DNA of 64,000 nucleotides from Strongyloides papillosus (Eukaryota; Nematoda; Chromadorea; Rhabditida; Strongyloididae). Under the pieces are notes generated by a model that was not told where the DNA came from, searched no databases, and worked only from the letters and a program-made list of their open reading frames with translations. The stretch covers positions 806,001 through 870,000 of the forward strand of contig SRSI01000050.1 in the NCBI GenBank assembly GCA_005656395.1, given 5' to 3'. Shown here in pieces: positions 23,521 to 35,628 of this stretch (positions are counted from its first letter, which is position 1; each line of letters starts with the position of its first letter). The translations under genes and the position numbers were made by a program.

Positions 23521-26300
23521 GAAATTGATAACCCTAAAAATCGGTCTTTCAATTTTAAGAAGTATATATTTCACAGGGATAATAAATTCTGAGTATACAT
23601 AATCGAATAAGGCAAATTCAATAGGATATGTTTGGGTCCTAACCTTGAGGTCCAGTTTTGGAGAATTGCTGGCTACATATATTTTTCTAAAATAATTCAA
23701 CCCCAGGTTATATTAACTAAAATAGACATATATAAAAGTTTTCTAGACTTCCCCTAGGTTATTTTCAAGAAGTTAAAGTATCTATAGATTTCATGAGATC
23801 GAAAAAATGAATTTCAATAAATCGAAAACATATATATTTATTTTCGACTACGTTGAATTCGAATTTTATATTTTCAAGATCCAGGCTTTTCATCTTTTAT
23901 GATTTTTTATCACATAATATACCTAGAAAAAAAATTTCTCAAAATTTATCGTCGTATTTATAAAGTACTCAAGAAATGGTGAAGAATAATATATATATTG
24001 TTATAGTTTCATAAAGTAATTCTTGAGATATGCAATAATGGTAGGAAAATTTCAGAAGCCATAAAAACGCGCAGAGTGGAGATAAAAAGCTAATATTTTA
24101 TATGTCTCAATATGTTACCTAGAGGTATTTTTAGGTATTTAAAAAGTGGGGTCATAGATTTTTGTTTGTTCCACATATTTAAAATCGCTCAACTTTTCCA
24201 GGAAACTAATTTTAAATATTTACAAGTTAATGTATAATTTGTACTTTCTATTTATTTTATAAATTTTTCGAAATAAACTCGTAGACATTAAAATGTGTAA
24301 CTTTTTTTTTTGCTAAAATTGAAATACACATTTGTAAAGTGAAAATCCAGATGTCATTGATAGTAACAAAACTTCCTTTATCTCTATACGCCTTTTTATT
24401 TTAATAATTTCATCTTTACAGTTCATTAACAATAGGTAAATATATAAAAATACAAATATTAACAAACATGTACCATGGAAAGAAAAATTGTTATGTATTT
24501 AAAATTTAATATTAAAGTCTTTTGATCACTAAAAGCCATCAAAAGATATAATATATAAAAATGTATAAATGAAAAGGATATAACCGGTCATACATTTAAT
24601 GTCTAAAGAAACTTATCTTCATCAGTTGAAATACTCTTCATAAATTTGTAGAAAATAGAAAACTGCTTGTTTTATTCATATTTAATACAATATTTTCCAA
24701 AAAATTAATTTTAAATTTGTCTGTTATACAAAGTGAATTTTATAGTAATTATACCATATTTTTACTATCATAATCATTAATTTGAGCTCTTTTATTATTA
24801 TTCATTTGGTAGTGAAAAAGTGTTGTTATTTATTAGCCAAGAAATAGATATCATAAGGATAAATTTTTAACTAGTTGAAGTGTATTTATAATTTATTAAA
24901 TGTTATAAGATAGAAAAAAAATTTCAGGATTTCTTTTTTATCACATTTATTTCATAAAGTAACAATCATGATAAGTAAATATAAATTTCATATTAGCTAA
25001 ACGATATATTTTTTTTCTGCAATGATATTTAGATTATGGGAATTATTCTCCTTATAGTAGTTTGTATTTCATTCTACTGAATGTGCTTTTAATAAAAAAA
25101 AATGAAAGTTATATTTAGACATATAATTTTGCTTAAACCATTCCAATAATTCCCTTAATTTACACAAATTTTATTAACGATAAATTCCTAATACCCATCT
25201 TTTTATAAGCAGAAAACTTGATAAAGGTTATTTTTTGAAACACGTTCTTTTCTGACTCATCTTATTACTATCACTTATTTATATGTAATAAATCTTTACT
25301 ATACATATATCGCATAAATTATTGAAAAATGAATAATTAAAGAAAATATTTTAAAGAGTTTTATTTTTTATATTAAAGGTTTATTACTTCTAGTTTAAAG
25401 CATTTAACAATATCCTTCAACAAATGTATCCATTTGCGCATCAGCTGATATATATCTCTTTATTACTTGTTAATTGTTTCTAAAAACATTAAGATTTTGT
25501 AAAGAATAATTTGTTATTTTATTATTTTTTTATTAGTTATCTTCATGTAAATTATACTTTTTAATTATAGTGACATTTACACATAAATTTTAGTAATAAT
25601 ATTATTCTTGATATTATTTACATAAATTTAGGTTTATTATTTTTTTAAGAATGTTTTCAAGGCTTAATTTAAAATTATTTCTTCTTGTCATATGTCTACA
25701 TAAAAACCTTTTAACTTTGCTTATACTAATTAAAAACATGAAAAGTATCTTCCTCATATCCTTATAAAATATATATTTTTAACGTTTACAAATTGTCGTT
25801 ATATTATACGTTTTATCTATAAAAGTGCTTACTGAACAGGTTTTAATTACCAGTCAAGGATATTTTTTCTTTAACATTGAACTTGACTTTCAGATTATTT
25901 AAAGTTTTTAATAGGATTTATATCATAACTTTATAAAAAAATTTACTTAACAAATTTGTGACAGTTAAAGATTTATAAATTATCAATCAAGAAACATTTA
26001 TTTATTTTTAATTTCTTAAATTTCATTAAAATAAGTATATTATTTTCACATTTCTAAGTTGTTTTTTTTTAGAAATATTTGATTTCTTATACCCTTGAGC
26101 ATATATTTTATCTTACCGATCAAGGGCGTCTAATACCTTACAAAATTTTATAAAGCTTAAAGTATTGGTTATTATAGATATTGCTTACAAAGTTATTTGA
26201 ATTAATGAAAGCTAGTTTCACTTGACAAAAGTAATAATTTACTTTTTTGTATTATAATTTTATTAATCTAACAAAGTTAATAGAATTTATCCTAATTAAT
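23521..26300. other. A+T rich spacer upstream of the astacin gene
   Basis: No gene seen in 2.8 kb. A 60-codon minus-strand frame at 23518-23700 may be a further piece of the adaptor relic. The rest has stops in every frame. Confidence 0.55.
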
Positions 26301-28892
26301 ATGGCATACTATAATTATACAGCACGAAGGAAGACTTTTAATAACTATCTAATATTTTATATTATTTTTTTTCTATGTACAATATCAAATAATTTCATCT
26401 CAGCACAGGATTTTTCATCTTTATTATCATTTTTTGGATCTGGTATTGGTAATTCAGCCCCTAATCCAGCAGGAGCTGTATCATCAAGTGTTGTAAATAA
26501 TGCACCAACTAGTCCTGGAAGTGCATTAGCCTCATTAATTGGTGTATTTTCACCCGATGCTAGGTCACCTGTTGCTGGAAGTGATCCTATTAGTCAGATG
26601 TTCTCCCTTGGTCAGACAATTGCTAACAATTTACCACCTGAAGCTTTCAAATTACCACCCATCAAGGGAAATAATAAATTAACAACAATCCCATTTAGAT
26701 CCCCACTACATAATAGAAAACATAAGAAAAAAAATGAAATAAGTTTTGTTACTAAAGAAAAAACTACAGAGACTGTTACAAGTAGTAGTATAAAAAATTC
26801 TATTGAAGAAAATTTAACTGTAACAGAGGTACCAGAAAATGTTACAAAACGTAGGAGAGGACATAGACGACAAGGCCGAAGGAGGAGAACAAAAAGACCA
26901 AGAAAAACAACAAATATTGTTACAACAACAACTACCCCTACAACAATAAATTCATTAACTAATACACCAGTTATTCAACCTTCATTAAATAAAGAAAATA
27001 TCCAATTAGATAATGTTGTTAGAACAACACCTACACCAAATTTATTATTTGATACATCAGCATTAGAAAATTGGGCTATTAGAAGAAACAGAGAATTTAA
27101 AGAACGTAGAAGTGTTCAAAGTGATAGTTATAGACCAAGTAATATAATGACATCTTTCTCACATGATCCTGCACCCAAAAATGGTTTAGGAAAAATAGTG
27201 AATAATTTTGGGAAAAATTTCAACTCCTTCATCGCAGAAATGGCACAATATACAAAGACAGCTGATTTGTCACAATTTCAACAACCGTTACCTATGCCAA
27301 CATTACAACCGCCTTCAGGTAATCCACTACCAGAGCCATCACCTTCTTTAATAACACCACAATCAATACCTGACACAAATCCATTATCAACAAAAAATTT
27401 AATGTTAGGATTTTTAAAAGCAATGTCTCGTGATCCAACTGCAACATTGAAACCACTACCACAATTAAACGATGGAACAGAACAAGGAAGGAATCGTCCA
27501 TTAATAGATAAGTTATTTGAAAGTGATATTGTTTTGACAAATAGTCAAGCAAGAGCAATAGTTTTAGCAGAGGCAGAGAGACGTGATCCAAGTTTAAGAA
27601 GGAGAACTAAGAGAAAAGTTATTACTGGTTCTGTATATAGATGGAAAAAAGAACTCGGTATACCATATAGTTTTCATGAGAATGATAATGACCATAAATG
27701 GAGAAATTTAATTAGATCAGCTTTGGAGTTATGGGAAAGTGAAACATGTCTTAAATTTAATGAAAATGGTATTGGTAAAGATAGATTATTGTTTTTCCGT
27801 GGTGGTGGTTGTTACTCATCTGTCGGAAGAGTTGGTGGAGCACAAAAAATATCTATAGGACATGGGTGTGATGATAGAGGAATTATATCTCATGAAGTAG
27901 GTCATGCATTAGGTTTTTGGCATGAACAAAGTCGTTATGATAGAGATAATTATATATATTTAAGAAAAAAATATATCATTAAAGGTACTGATGGTAATTT
28001 CGCCTTAAGGACTGATAGTGAAATTGATTCAATGGGATTAGCATATGATTTAGGTAGTGTTATGCATTATGGTCCAAATGCCTTTACAACAGACTGGAGT
28101 GAAATTACAATTGCTACAAAAGATAAAAATTACCAACATACCATTGGTCAGAGATTAAAACCAAGTTTCATTGATGTTAAACAAGTTAACAGATTATATT
28201 GTACCAATGAGTGTTCATTGACTCAAAACAACTGTAAGCACGGCGGATACCCTGACCCCAAAAATTGTAAGGTTTGTAAGTGCCCGGATGGTCTTGGTGA
28301 TAAATTTTGTCAAAAAGCAGAGGATACCTCTTCAGAAGGTCCAGATTGTGGTGGTGAATTACTTGCTCTACCAAATATTTGGAACCATTTGACATATAAA
28401 GGAAAGAATCGTTGTGTATGGAGAATTTCAGCAAATAATGCGAGAATAAGATTTATTTTAGATACGGCAGAGTATACATGTCAAACAACATGTAAATCCT
28501 TCGTTGAATTTAAACATAATTCTGATTTTCAACAGACGGGTTTTCGTGCTTGTTGTCCTGAAGAGTATAAAAATATACAGGTAGTTTCTGATCAAGCCGA
28601 AGTGATTATAATTCATGATGGTAGACAAAATTTATATACAGATGGTAAATTTTCTATAAGATATATTCAAGATGAAGGTAAACCACTACCACCACCACCT
28701 CCAGCTATATGGGTACCTGGAAAAGAAAATAGAAACTTCCGTGGTATTGATAGTAGCAAGAGTGGTATTATAGAGAAATTCATATTAAATGCAATCCCTC
28801 AAATAAGAGACCCAAAAAGACCAGCAGAAAGTATGTTAAGTATTTTCACAGATTACGTTGCCAGTAGTTTATTAGGAACAACAAGAGACTGA
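26301..28892 (+). CDS. Astacin-family secreted metalloprotease (NAS type) with EGF and CUB domains
   Basis: Single exon, 863 aa from the ATG at 26301. A signal peptide ends near residue 35. A very long pro-region (about 36-435) has basic runs, Thr tracts and Pro-rich linkers. A furin-like site (RRRTKRK, about 433-439) precedes the protease. The zinc site HEVGHALGFWHE is at 531-542, complete with catalytic Glu, and the Met-turn SVMHYG is near 587. A short EGF (about 640-675, CKHGGYPDPKNC) and a CUB domain (about 685-790) follow, then a Pro-rich stretch (PLPPPPPAIW) and a tail. All active-site residues are present. Nematode astacins of this plan act in moulting, hatching or tissue penetration; which one this is cannot be told. 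No TSP1 repeat is seen, unlike DPY-31 and NAS-37 types. Confidence 0.9.
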   Translation: MAYYNYTARRKTFNNYLIFYIIFFLCTISNNFISAQDFSSLLSFFGSGIGNSAPNPAGAVSSSVVNNAPTSPGSALASLIGVFSPDARSPVAGSDPISQMFSLGQTIANNLPPEAFKLPPIKGNNKLTTIPFRSPLHNRKHKKKNEISFVTKEKTTETVTSSSIKNSIEENLTVTEVPENVTKRRRGHRRQGRRRRTKRPRKTTNIVTTTTTPTTINSLTNTPVIQPSLNKENIQLDNVVRTTPTPNLLFDTSALENWAIRRNREFKERRSVQSDSYRPSNIMTSFSHDPAPKNGLGKIVNNFGKNFNSFIAEMAQYTKTADLSQFQQPLPMPTLQPPSGNPLPEPSPSLITPQSIPDTNPLSTKNLMLGFLKAMSRDPTATLKPLPQLNDGTEQGRNRPLIDKLFESDIVLTNSQARAIVLAEAERRDPSLRRRTKRKVITGSVYRWKKELGIPYSFHENDNDHKWRNLIRSALELWESETCLKFNENGIGKDRLLFFRGGGCYSSVGRVGGAQKISIGHGCDDRGIISHEVGHALGFWHEQSRYDRDNYIYLRKKYIIKGTDGNFALRTDSEIDSMGLAYDLGSVMHYGPNAFTTDWSEITIATKDKNYQHTIGQRLKPSFIDVKQVNRLYCTNECSLTQNNCKHGGYPDPKNCKVCKCPDGLGDKFCQKAEDTSSEGPDCGGELLALPNIWNHLTYKGKNRCVWRISANNARIRFILDTAEYTCQTTCKSFVEFKHNSDFQQTGFRACCPEEYKNIQVVSDQAEVIIIHDGRQNLYTDGKFSIRYIQDEGKPLPPPPPAIWVPGKENRNFRGIDSSKSGIIEKFILNAIPQIRDPKRPAESMLSIFTDYVASSLLGTTRD

Positions 28893-29755
28893 TATAAATT
28901 TATTATTTAAATGACTTTTTTTTTTGTTTGTACATATATTGTTTAAAATCAGGTACATGCATTTTATTTTTCTTTAATAATCTTGTCAAATATAAATATA
29001 ATGAAAAATTAGTATTGTTTTTCTTGTCAAAATATAAAAAGTGAATTATATAAATTTCATTGTATTAAAAATAAATATTTTATTTCTAAATTTATCAAAT
29101 AATTCAAAATGTTTTCAATTTGTCATTTATGATTGAGCGGACAAAAGAATAATAACTTATTTATTGTTATGACTCAAAAATTTATTATATTTGTCTTATA
29201 AAGAAGAAAAATATTAACAAAAAATTTTTATTAAATTATTTATCCCACAAAAGATATATTAATAAAAGCAATTATCTTTTATGTTGTAAAATGTCGTGAA
29301 AATAAAAATGTCTCACTATTAACAAAAGAAAAAAAACTTATGATTACAGTAACAGAATTTACTAAGTGCAAAAAATTTTATGAACTTTTTGTTGACTATT
29401 TTTCTTTGATATAAATTATTAAATGATTTAAAATAAATGAAATTATTAAATCTGTTTTTATTTTTCTTGTTTTTACTCTAAAATTACTAAAACATATTTT
29501 TCCTCTAAATCACAAAATAATAACAGTATTTGTTAATCACTTCTAAAAAAATACTTTAACAATAATACTTCATCATTTATATTAAATTACTCAACAAAGA
29601 AGATATTTAAATTTTATTTTTAAATTTAGCATTCTTCATTACCAACATTAGATACTTTATCCTTTAATTTCAAAATCTAATCTTTTATTTTTTGAAAATT
29701 TGGACAAATTCAAACAATTTCCGGAAGTGTAGATAAATTTATTTGTCCTATTAGA

Positions 29756-29778
29756 TGACGTATCAAGGCATATAAAAG
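29756..29778 (+). promoter_or_regulatory. CRE-like site plus TATA box
   Basis: TGACGTATCA (29756-29765) is followed by TATAAAAG (29771-29778). CRE-type sites are common before neuropeptide genes; the link to flp-22 750 bases downstream is inference. Confidence 0.35.
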
Positions 29779-30316
29779 TATCATTTTAAAACTCTCACCA
29801 ACCACTTACTCCTTTCACCCCTTATTATGATATCAATTTATTTCTAAAAATCTGAAAGATAAAAATTCTTAAATAACTATTTTTAAACCTGTCTTTTAAA
29901 AATTTTTTAAATTAATTTGTTTTTCATTTACAGTTTTTTTGACAAATTTAGATGAAAAATTAAATTATTTTAGCAATATATCATGTCTTTCATAGAAGTT
30001 TCCATAAATAAAAAATGCTTTTGTCAATGAGGATATGAATAATGTGTGGGCGAATATTTAAAATGTTTTTGTATTTTAATCAGATAATTTTGTAAATATC
30101 TTGAAAAATGATTCATTTTGATTGATGGCATAATACGGATTAAAATTTGTTTGAATAATAGACAATCACTTTTTAATTATATTTAACAATTAACATTTTG
30201 ATATTTAATTTAACATTTCAAGAACTATTTATCTTATCCAATTGTATCTCTCTCATTCCTGAAATTAGCCATTCTTTTCCCATTCATTGGATGTTTTAAT
30301 TAAAAGCAATCACTGC

Positions 30317-30324
30317 TATAAAAG
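30317..30324 (+). promoter_or_regulatory. TATA box of flp-22
   Basis: TATAAAAG about 210 bases before the start codon, preceded by TTAATTAAAAGC (homeodomain-like). A T-rich acceptor (TTTTTTTAG, 30498-30506) lies between it and the ATG. Confidence 0.45.
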
Positions 30325-30526
30325 TCGTCTATTTACAATTTTAGTCATTTCCATTTTTTAATCTTTTTAAAAAGGGTGAGACAAAATATTTTAGTAAGAA
30401 TTTATAAATAGTATACTTTGTTGTAATATATTTTATTTTTATTAATAATTTATTAACTTTACGTATAACTTTTAATATTTACTTTAATGTTTGATTATTT
30501 TTTTAGGTTACTGAATAATTTTCAAA

Positions 30527-30846
30527 ATGACAAACTTTTTTAACTTAAAAATTGTTTTTCTTTTCACTATAGCTTTGAATATTTTCTCAAATTTCGTCAC
30601 CCCTTTTGATGTCTCCAGTGATATTGAAGGTGACGACAATTTGGATTTCACAAGAGTCGTTAGAGCTCCAAACGTCAAATGGATGAGGTAAAAAAATTAA
30701 AAAGTTTATATGTATTAATTTAAAATATTTTTAGATTTGGAAAGAGAGCCGCCTACTACGGTATCGGTGATAAAAGATCTCCTCAAGTAAAATGGATGCG
30801 TTTTGGTAAACGTTCTGATATGGTAAATGAAAATGAAATTTATTAA
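30527..30846 (+). CDS. flp-22: FMRFamide-like peptide precursor, flp-22 type
   Basis: Exons 30527-30687 and 30735-30846, 90 aa. Signal peptide of about 26 residues, then a short spacer and dibasic-type sites. Predicted amidated products are APNVKWMRF-NH2 (after VVR) and SPQVKWMRF-NH2 (between KR sites), separated by AAYYGIGDKR. Each WMRF is followed by GKR, the amidation and cleavage signal. C. elegans flp-22 encodes SPSAKWMRF-amide, so the ending identifies the family, though only two copies are present here instead of three. The intron splits the Arg codon inside the first peptide (WM-R-F), so correct splicing is needed to make it. Confidence 0.92.
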
Positions 30847-31298
30847 CTGATTTACTACTATCAATCTCCCAACCATCATCAATATTTTTGAAGAATAATT
30901 GCGACATACTCTGTCTTATAATATCATTTCTTGTTCAATTTTAAGATAAAATCACACAATATAAAATGATTAACTTTTTATGAAAAATAGATAATTAAAA
31001 ATGAAGCTTTAATAAAACAGTATTGCTTTTTTCTAATTTTTTTATAAGTCTTTGGTCCATAAAGTGATAATAATGAGGTGTAATATATTTCTATAGTTTT
31101 TTTCCTTCATTTATTTAATTATAATTGAAAAAGTATATTGATTTTAAAATAAACCTTTAAACATTCGCGATTAGATATTATTTCTTGATTGATAATAAAC
31201 ACTTCTATGTTTTGACATTCCTTTCGCATTAAAGATTTTTCGAGAAGTTTTTCTTTACAACATTTATTACAATATTATTGTCATTTTTCTAGAGTAAG
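30847..31298. other. Spacer
   Basis: AATAAAAC near 31010 may be the flp-22 poly(A) signal. A T-rich acceptor (TTTTTCTAG, ending at 31292) precedes the next ATG by 6 bases. Confidence 0.5.
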
Positions 31299-32446
31299 AT
31301 GTCAAAAATATCTTATGTTGAGGAGGCTATTTATATAAAATTTTTAAGACTGGGAATTATCTACACATTATCAATAATATTTACCTTATTATCATTAGTT
31401 CAATTAATAAAAGAGTATATTTTTAATGGATCCAATATTTTTACTAAAAACATACCAGCAAGACCAAAATGTCTCGATGATTATAAATCTAATTTTTTAC
31501 ACCTAAAGAATGGTGTTAAATTACATTATGTTATGGAAGGAGATAAAGGAAAAGAGTTAATGTTATTTATTCATGGATTTCCTGAGTTTTGGTATTCTTG
31601 GAGAAGACAATTAGATTATTTTAAGGACAATTATTGGTAAATAAACTTTTTTATTATAATTTTTAAATTTTTGTAGTTGTGTTGCTATTGATATGAGAGG
31701 ATATGGTGAGAGCGATAAACCAAATGGAATTGATGAATATAAAATTGAAAATCTCATTGAAGATATTGAAAATGTCATCCTTCAATTAGGGTATCAAAAA
31801 GCTATTGTTGTTGGTCATGATTGGGGTGCTATTGTTTCATGGATGTTTGCTATTTTTTACCCAGAAATGGTAAGCAAATTAGTTATTATGGATGTACCAC
31901 ATCCAAAAGCTGCAGAAATTATCTACAGAAGCAATTTTAAACAAATGGCTAAATCTTGGTACATGTATTTCTTCCAATTTCCAGTTGTACCTGAAATCTT
32001 TTTGAGCTTAAGTAATTTTCAACCATTAAGAAACATGTTTAAAGGAAAAAAAGGTGGTCTATGTAATAGAGATAATTTATCTAATGAAGATATTAATTCC
32101 TATGTTTATACATTTGGCTCTCAACGTAAGCATTTTATTTTCCACATATAAATATGTTTTAATATTTTCATTTACAGCAAATGGATTTGCAGCTCCGATA
32201 AACTATTACCGTTCCTTTCTTCAGAGATGGAATCTGATTAAATATCCTAAAGAACCAGTAAAACCTGAGACTTTGATAATATTTGGTGAAAAGGACTTTT
32301 TTGTCATTACTGAGAATGCATATCAATCTCAAAAATATTGTTCTAAATCTAAAGTAGTAATTGTTAAAAATGCTTCACATTGGGTTCAACAGGATGCCCC
32401 TGAAGAAGTTAATAAAGCAATCGAAAATTTTTTATGTTCCTCTTAA
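31299..32446 (+). CDS. Epoxide hydrolase, alpha/beta fold, membrane-anchored
   Basis: Exons 31299-31636, 31677-32125, 32178-32446, 351 aa. Residues 17-38 form one membrane segment ([20 protein letters not shown]). The hydrolase fold follows with the oxyanion motif HGFPE at 92-96, nucleophile Asp161 in VGHDWGA, acid Asp in FGEKDFF (about 302), and catalytic His330 in [14 protein letters not shown]. This set is that of microsomal or soluble-type epoxide hydrolases (EPHX3/4-like; CEEH in C. elegans), which open epoxides of fatty acids and xenobiotics with water. The N-terminal anchor suggests the endoplasmic reticulum membrane. All catalytic residues are kept. Confidence 0.9.
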
Positions 32447-33537
32447 AATAGTTATTTTATTAAGAATTCTCTCTTAACATTTAAAATAAACTAATTTCAT
32501 TTTACATCAAAAAATATATAAATATTTGCTTAACACAATAAAAATAATTTTATAAGACAAGGGAATAACTTCTTTTTTGCAAAATTTTTGTTTTCTTCAT
32601 AATTTTTCTTAATGAGCCAAAATTTTTGTCTGATAAGTATGAAGTCTTCTAATCCTAAAACCTATTTTTAAAAATTTAAGGACATTTAAAAAAATGTTAA
32701 CTAATTTTATTACTTTCTATAGTCGAAACATCTTTTTATCATTTCTATCAACTTTTTCAGTAACAAAAAGTTTTGAAAATTTCATGAAGATTAAAAATTA
32801 GTTTATAGATTTAAGAATGATTACATATCAAATTTAAGAATATGTAGTATTAAATTATTAAGTGAGCTATTCATAAGATGTCTGATTAATCTTTATGAAG
32901 TTAAAAGACATTCAATCTTCTATCATAGGAAAAAATCGAAGTCAAATAGTAAAGGAAAAATTAATTTTTACTACTAAACCATCATGGAATCCACTTAAAT
33001 AATGGTATGTCTTAATTATTTAAACATTATAGTAAAACAGCCAAAAATTTGAACTACGTATAGAGTGATTTTCACTATCAAAAGTGCAACTGATACACTT
33101 TGTTTTTAAAAAAATTAAGCGTTAGAATATCACCATAAAGATATCAACAACTGTTAAACAACTGAACTTGAGTAAGAATGATAAATAATTATATACTTAA
33201 AACGGTGTTATTTTTACAATAACAGAGATGGTAATATAATAATCAGCATTTATCCCATATTTTTTGGATATACATTATTTTCATTTCCACCTAAATTGAA
33301 ATAAAAACATAAATGTATACATTTTTAGTTAAAATATGTTCATGTAATTACTATTCTTAAAATATTCTATCAATTTTAAATATTAAAACTATCCAGAATA
33401 TTTAACTTCCTAATCATAAATAAAACATTTTTTATATTCAATCTTGTCAAGACGATACTTTTGAATTATTATTGGAAAAGTGATACATTTTATAGTTTTG
33501 TTAAATTTTTGCATCAATTCACAAGAAAATTTAAGTT
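32447..33537. other. Spacer, no gene seen
   Basis: A+T rich, stops in all frames. Nothing recognised. Confidence 0.6.
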
Positions 33538-34740
33538 ATGGGAAAAGTTTCTAAAGATAAGAGGGATATATATTATCGGCAAGCTAAAGAAGATGGTTAC
33601 CGAGCAAGAAGTGCTTACAAACTCCTCCAATTAGACGAAGAATTCCATTTTTTTAAATGTAAGTTTAAATATTTTTCTAAATAACAACAATTATTTTCTA
33701 GATGTTACAAAAGTAGTTGATTTATGTGCTGCTCCAGGTATATATTAAAAATTTTTATCATTTTATTAATTTTAAAAATGTTTTTTAATTTTTTTTATCT
33801 ACTAAAAAAATTAAATTTAGGAAGTTGGAGTCAGGTTTGTTGTGAAAAATTAGCGAAAAATGCAAACCACCCAGTATGTAAAGAATATGAGATGGATAAA
33901 GAAATTAAAATTGTTGCTGTTGATTTACAGCCAATAGCTCCATATCCTCCTGTAATTACAATACAAGGAGATATAACAGAAGAATCTACAGCAACAAAAA
34001 TAATTGAAGCTGCCGAAGGAAAAGTTGACTTAGTCATATGTGATGGAGCTCCAGATGTCACTGGACTCCATGCATTCGATGAATTTTTGCAATCTCAATT
34101 GGTGCTTTCAGCTTTAAATATCACAACTATAATATTAAAGGAAGGAGGACATTTTGTTGCAAAAATTTTCCGTGCCAAAAATATTCAATTACTACAAACA
34201 CAAATGGAAATGTTTTTTAAGAAAGTTGAGGTTGCCAAACCAAAGAGTAGCAGGCAAAGTAGTTCTGAATCGTTTATTGTATGCATGGATTATACACCTA
34301 TTCCTGATTATGTACCAACATTGAAAAACCCAATGTTTCTGAGTGACTATGATAAAGAAATCACAAAGTTGACTGGTATTAATAGGAAAATCGTTCCATT
34401 TTTAGCATGTGGTGACACTTCTGGGTGGGATTCTGATAAAACAAATAAATTACCTGAGTTAAAAAAACCAGGTCTTCTATATGATCCATTAGAAGTATTT
34501 AACAGTCCAAAATATATGCCAAGAAATCCAGTGGAAGCACCTATAAATCCGAACTACTCAACATCTATATTACTGAAAAAAGGGGATCGCCTAGAGAAAG
34601 TAGAACTACCCAAATCCGATGTCTATAAAAACATTTTAACAAAGATCAAACTCCAAGTTGGACAATTGGATCCCGTTAGATCTTCCTCAAGTCTATCAAA
34701 CCCAACATCTGTTGATGTATTGACAGAACTCTTCGACTAG
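33538..34740 (+). CDS. FTSJ1: tRNA 2'-O-ribose methyltransferase, FTSJ1/TRM7 family
   Basis: Exons 33538-33658, 33702-33737 (only 36 bases) and 33821-34740, 358 aa. The enzyme methylates the ribose at positions 32 and 34 of the anticodon loop of several tRNAs, using SAM. The start [20 protein letters not shown] is nearly that of human and yeast TRM7. The SAM site is DLCAAPGSWSQV, built across two introns. The catalytic tetrad K-D-K-E is visible: Lys28 (SAYKLLQLD), Asp in CDGAPDVTG, Lys in FVAKIFR, Glu in SSSESF. The C-terminal tail has the conserved VPFLACGD motif. Complete. Confidence 0.95.
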
Positions 34741-34981
34741 CTTTCCCTTAAACTACTAAAAGAATTCTCTTGTACATTGTGTTTGTTACCAATAAAAGTT
34801 TAATTTATACGACATATTTTTTAATAAAATTTATTTTGGTTTATAACAGATCACACAATCTACATTTTATTTTAAAAAATTGAACTAGGCATGTGAAGTA
34901 TTACGTGATACACAACAATGCATTCTCAAAAAATTTTATATGACCCTAGAAATGGTGTACAAGTTAGATTAACTGTACGAA

Positions 34982-35628
34982 TTAAATTTCATAGCCTGGT
35001 TTCTTGTCAAATCCATAGTCCTTGTACCTAAAAATGTATTAGTTTAAGATTTTACATCAAATAATTTATGATCAAGATTAACATACCATTTCTTTTCCCA
35101 CCAGTATTCTGGTTGTGGGACGAAAAGTTCAGGCTCATGGAGACCAAGATCTTCCAAAGTTGAAATACCGAGTTCATCGAGGACGGGCTTAACTTCTTTG
35201 ATGATATATCCGTAGATAACGTCACGGTTTTGCTTACCTCCACATTTGATTTTTATGGCTTCAAGGAATCTTAAGCATAAGGCATAATCGTTAACACGTC
35301 TACATGCTTTAAGGGCAGCTTTAACAACCTCAGGATCTGGGATTACATCGAAGTTGTGTAATTCAGCAAGAGCTTTGCGTACTTCCCAACCATCAATTTC
35401 TGGTCTGTTAAAGTAGTCAATAAAGTGTTTGTCAAACTCTAAAAAAAGTTATATGAATTAATTGAGTTTAAATATAAAAAAAAAACTGTAGTTCGTTTTT
35501 CTTTACTTACTCTCAGCTGGCCATCTATCTAAAACGTCATCTTTGGCAGAACAGAGTTTGACGGTTGTTGAAAGTTGTCTTACATTTTTAGAAAGCCCAC
35601 GGAGGGAACGTAGAGCTAAAGAAGCCAT
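34982..35628 (-). CDS. cox-5A: Cytochrome c oxidase subunit 5A, mitochondrial
   Basis: Exons on the minus strand 35628-35511, 35438-35087, 35027-34982, 171 aa. A short Arg/Ser-rich presequence (MASLALRSLRGLSKNVRQLS) directs import. The mature part matches COX5A: FDKHFIDYFNRPEIDGWEVR, then LHNFDVIPDPEVVKAALKAC, RVNDYALCLRFLE and GISTLEDLG. The protein sits on the matrix side of complex IV. The C-terminal last exon (YKDYGFDKKPGYEI) extends the chain slightly beyond the mammalian end, as in other nematodes. It converges on the FTSJ1 gene. Confidence 0.95.

Larger units (their letters stand above)
28893..30526. other. Spacer between astacin and flp-22, with upstream promoter candidates
   Basis: A+T rich, no ORF. 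Two TATAAAAG boxes (29771, 30317) point towards flp-22; the first could start a transcript with a non-coding upstream exon. Confidence 0.5.

Noticed and set aside
26247..26300. Upstream extension of the astacin frame
   Set aside because: The frame is open but begins with TTG; the first ATG is at 26301 and gives a proper signal peptide soon after.
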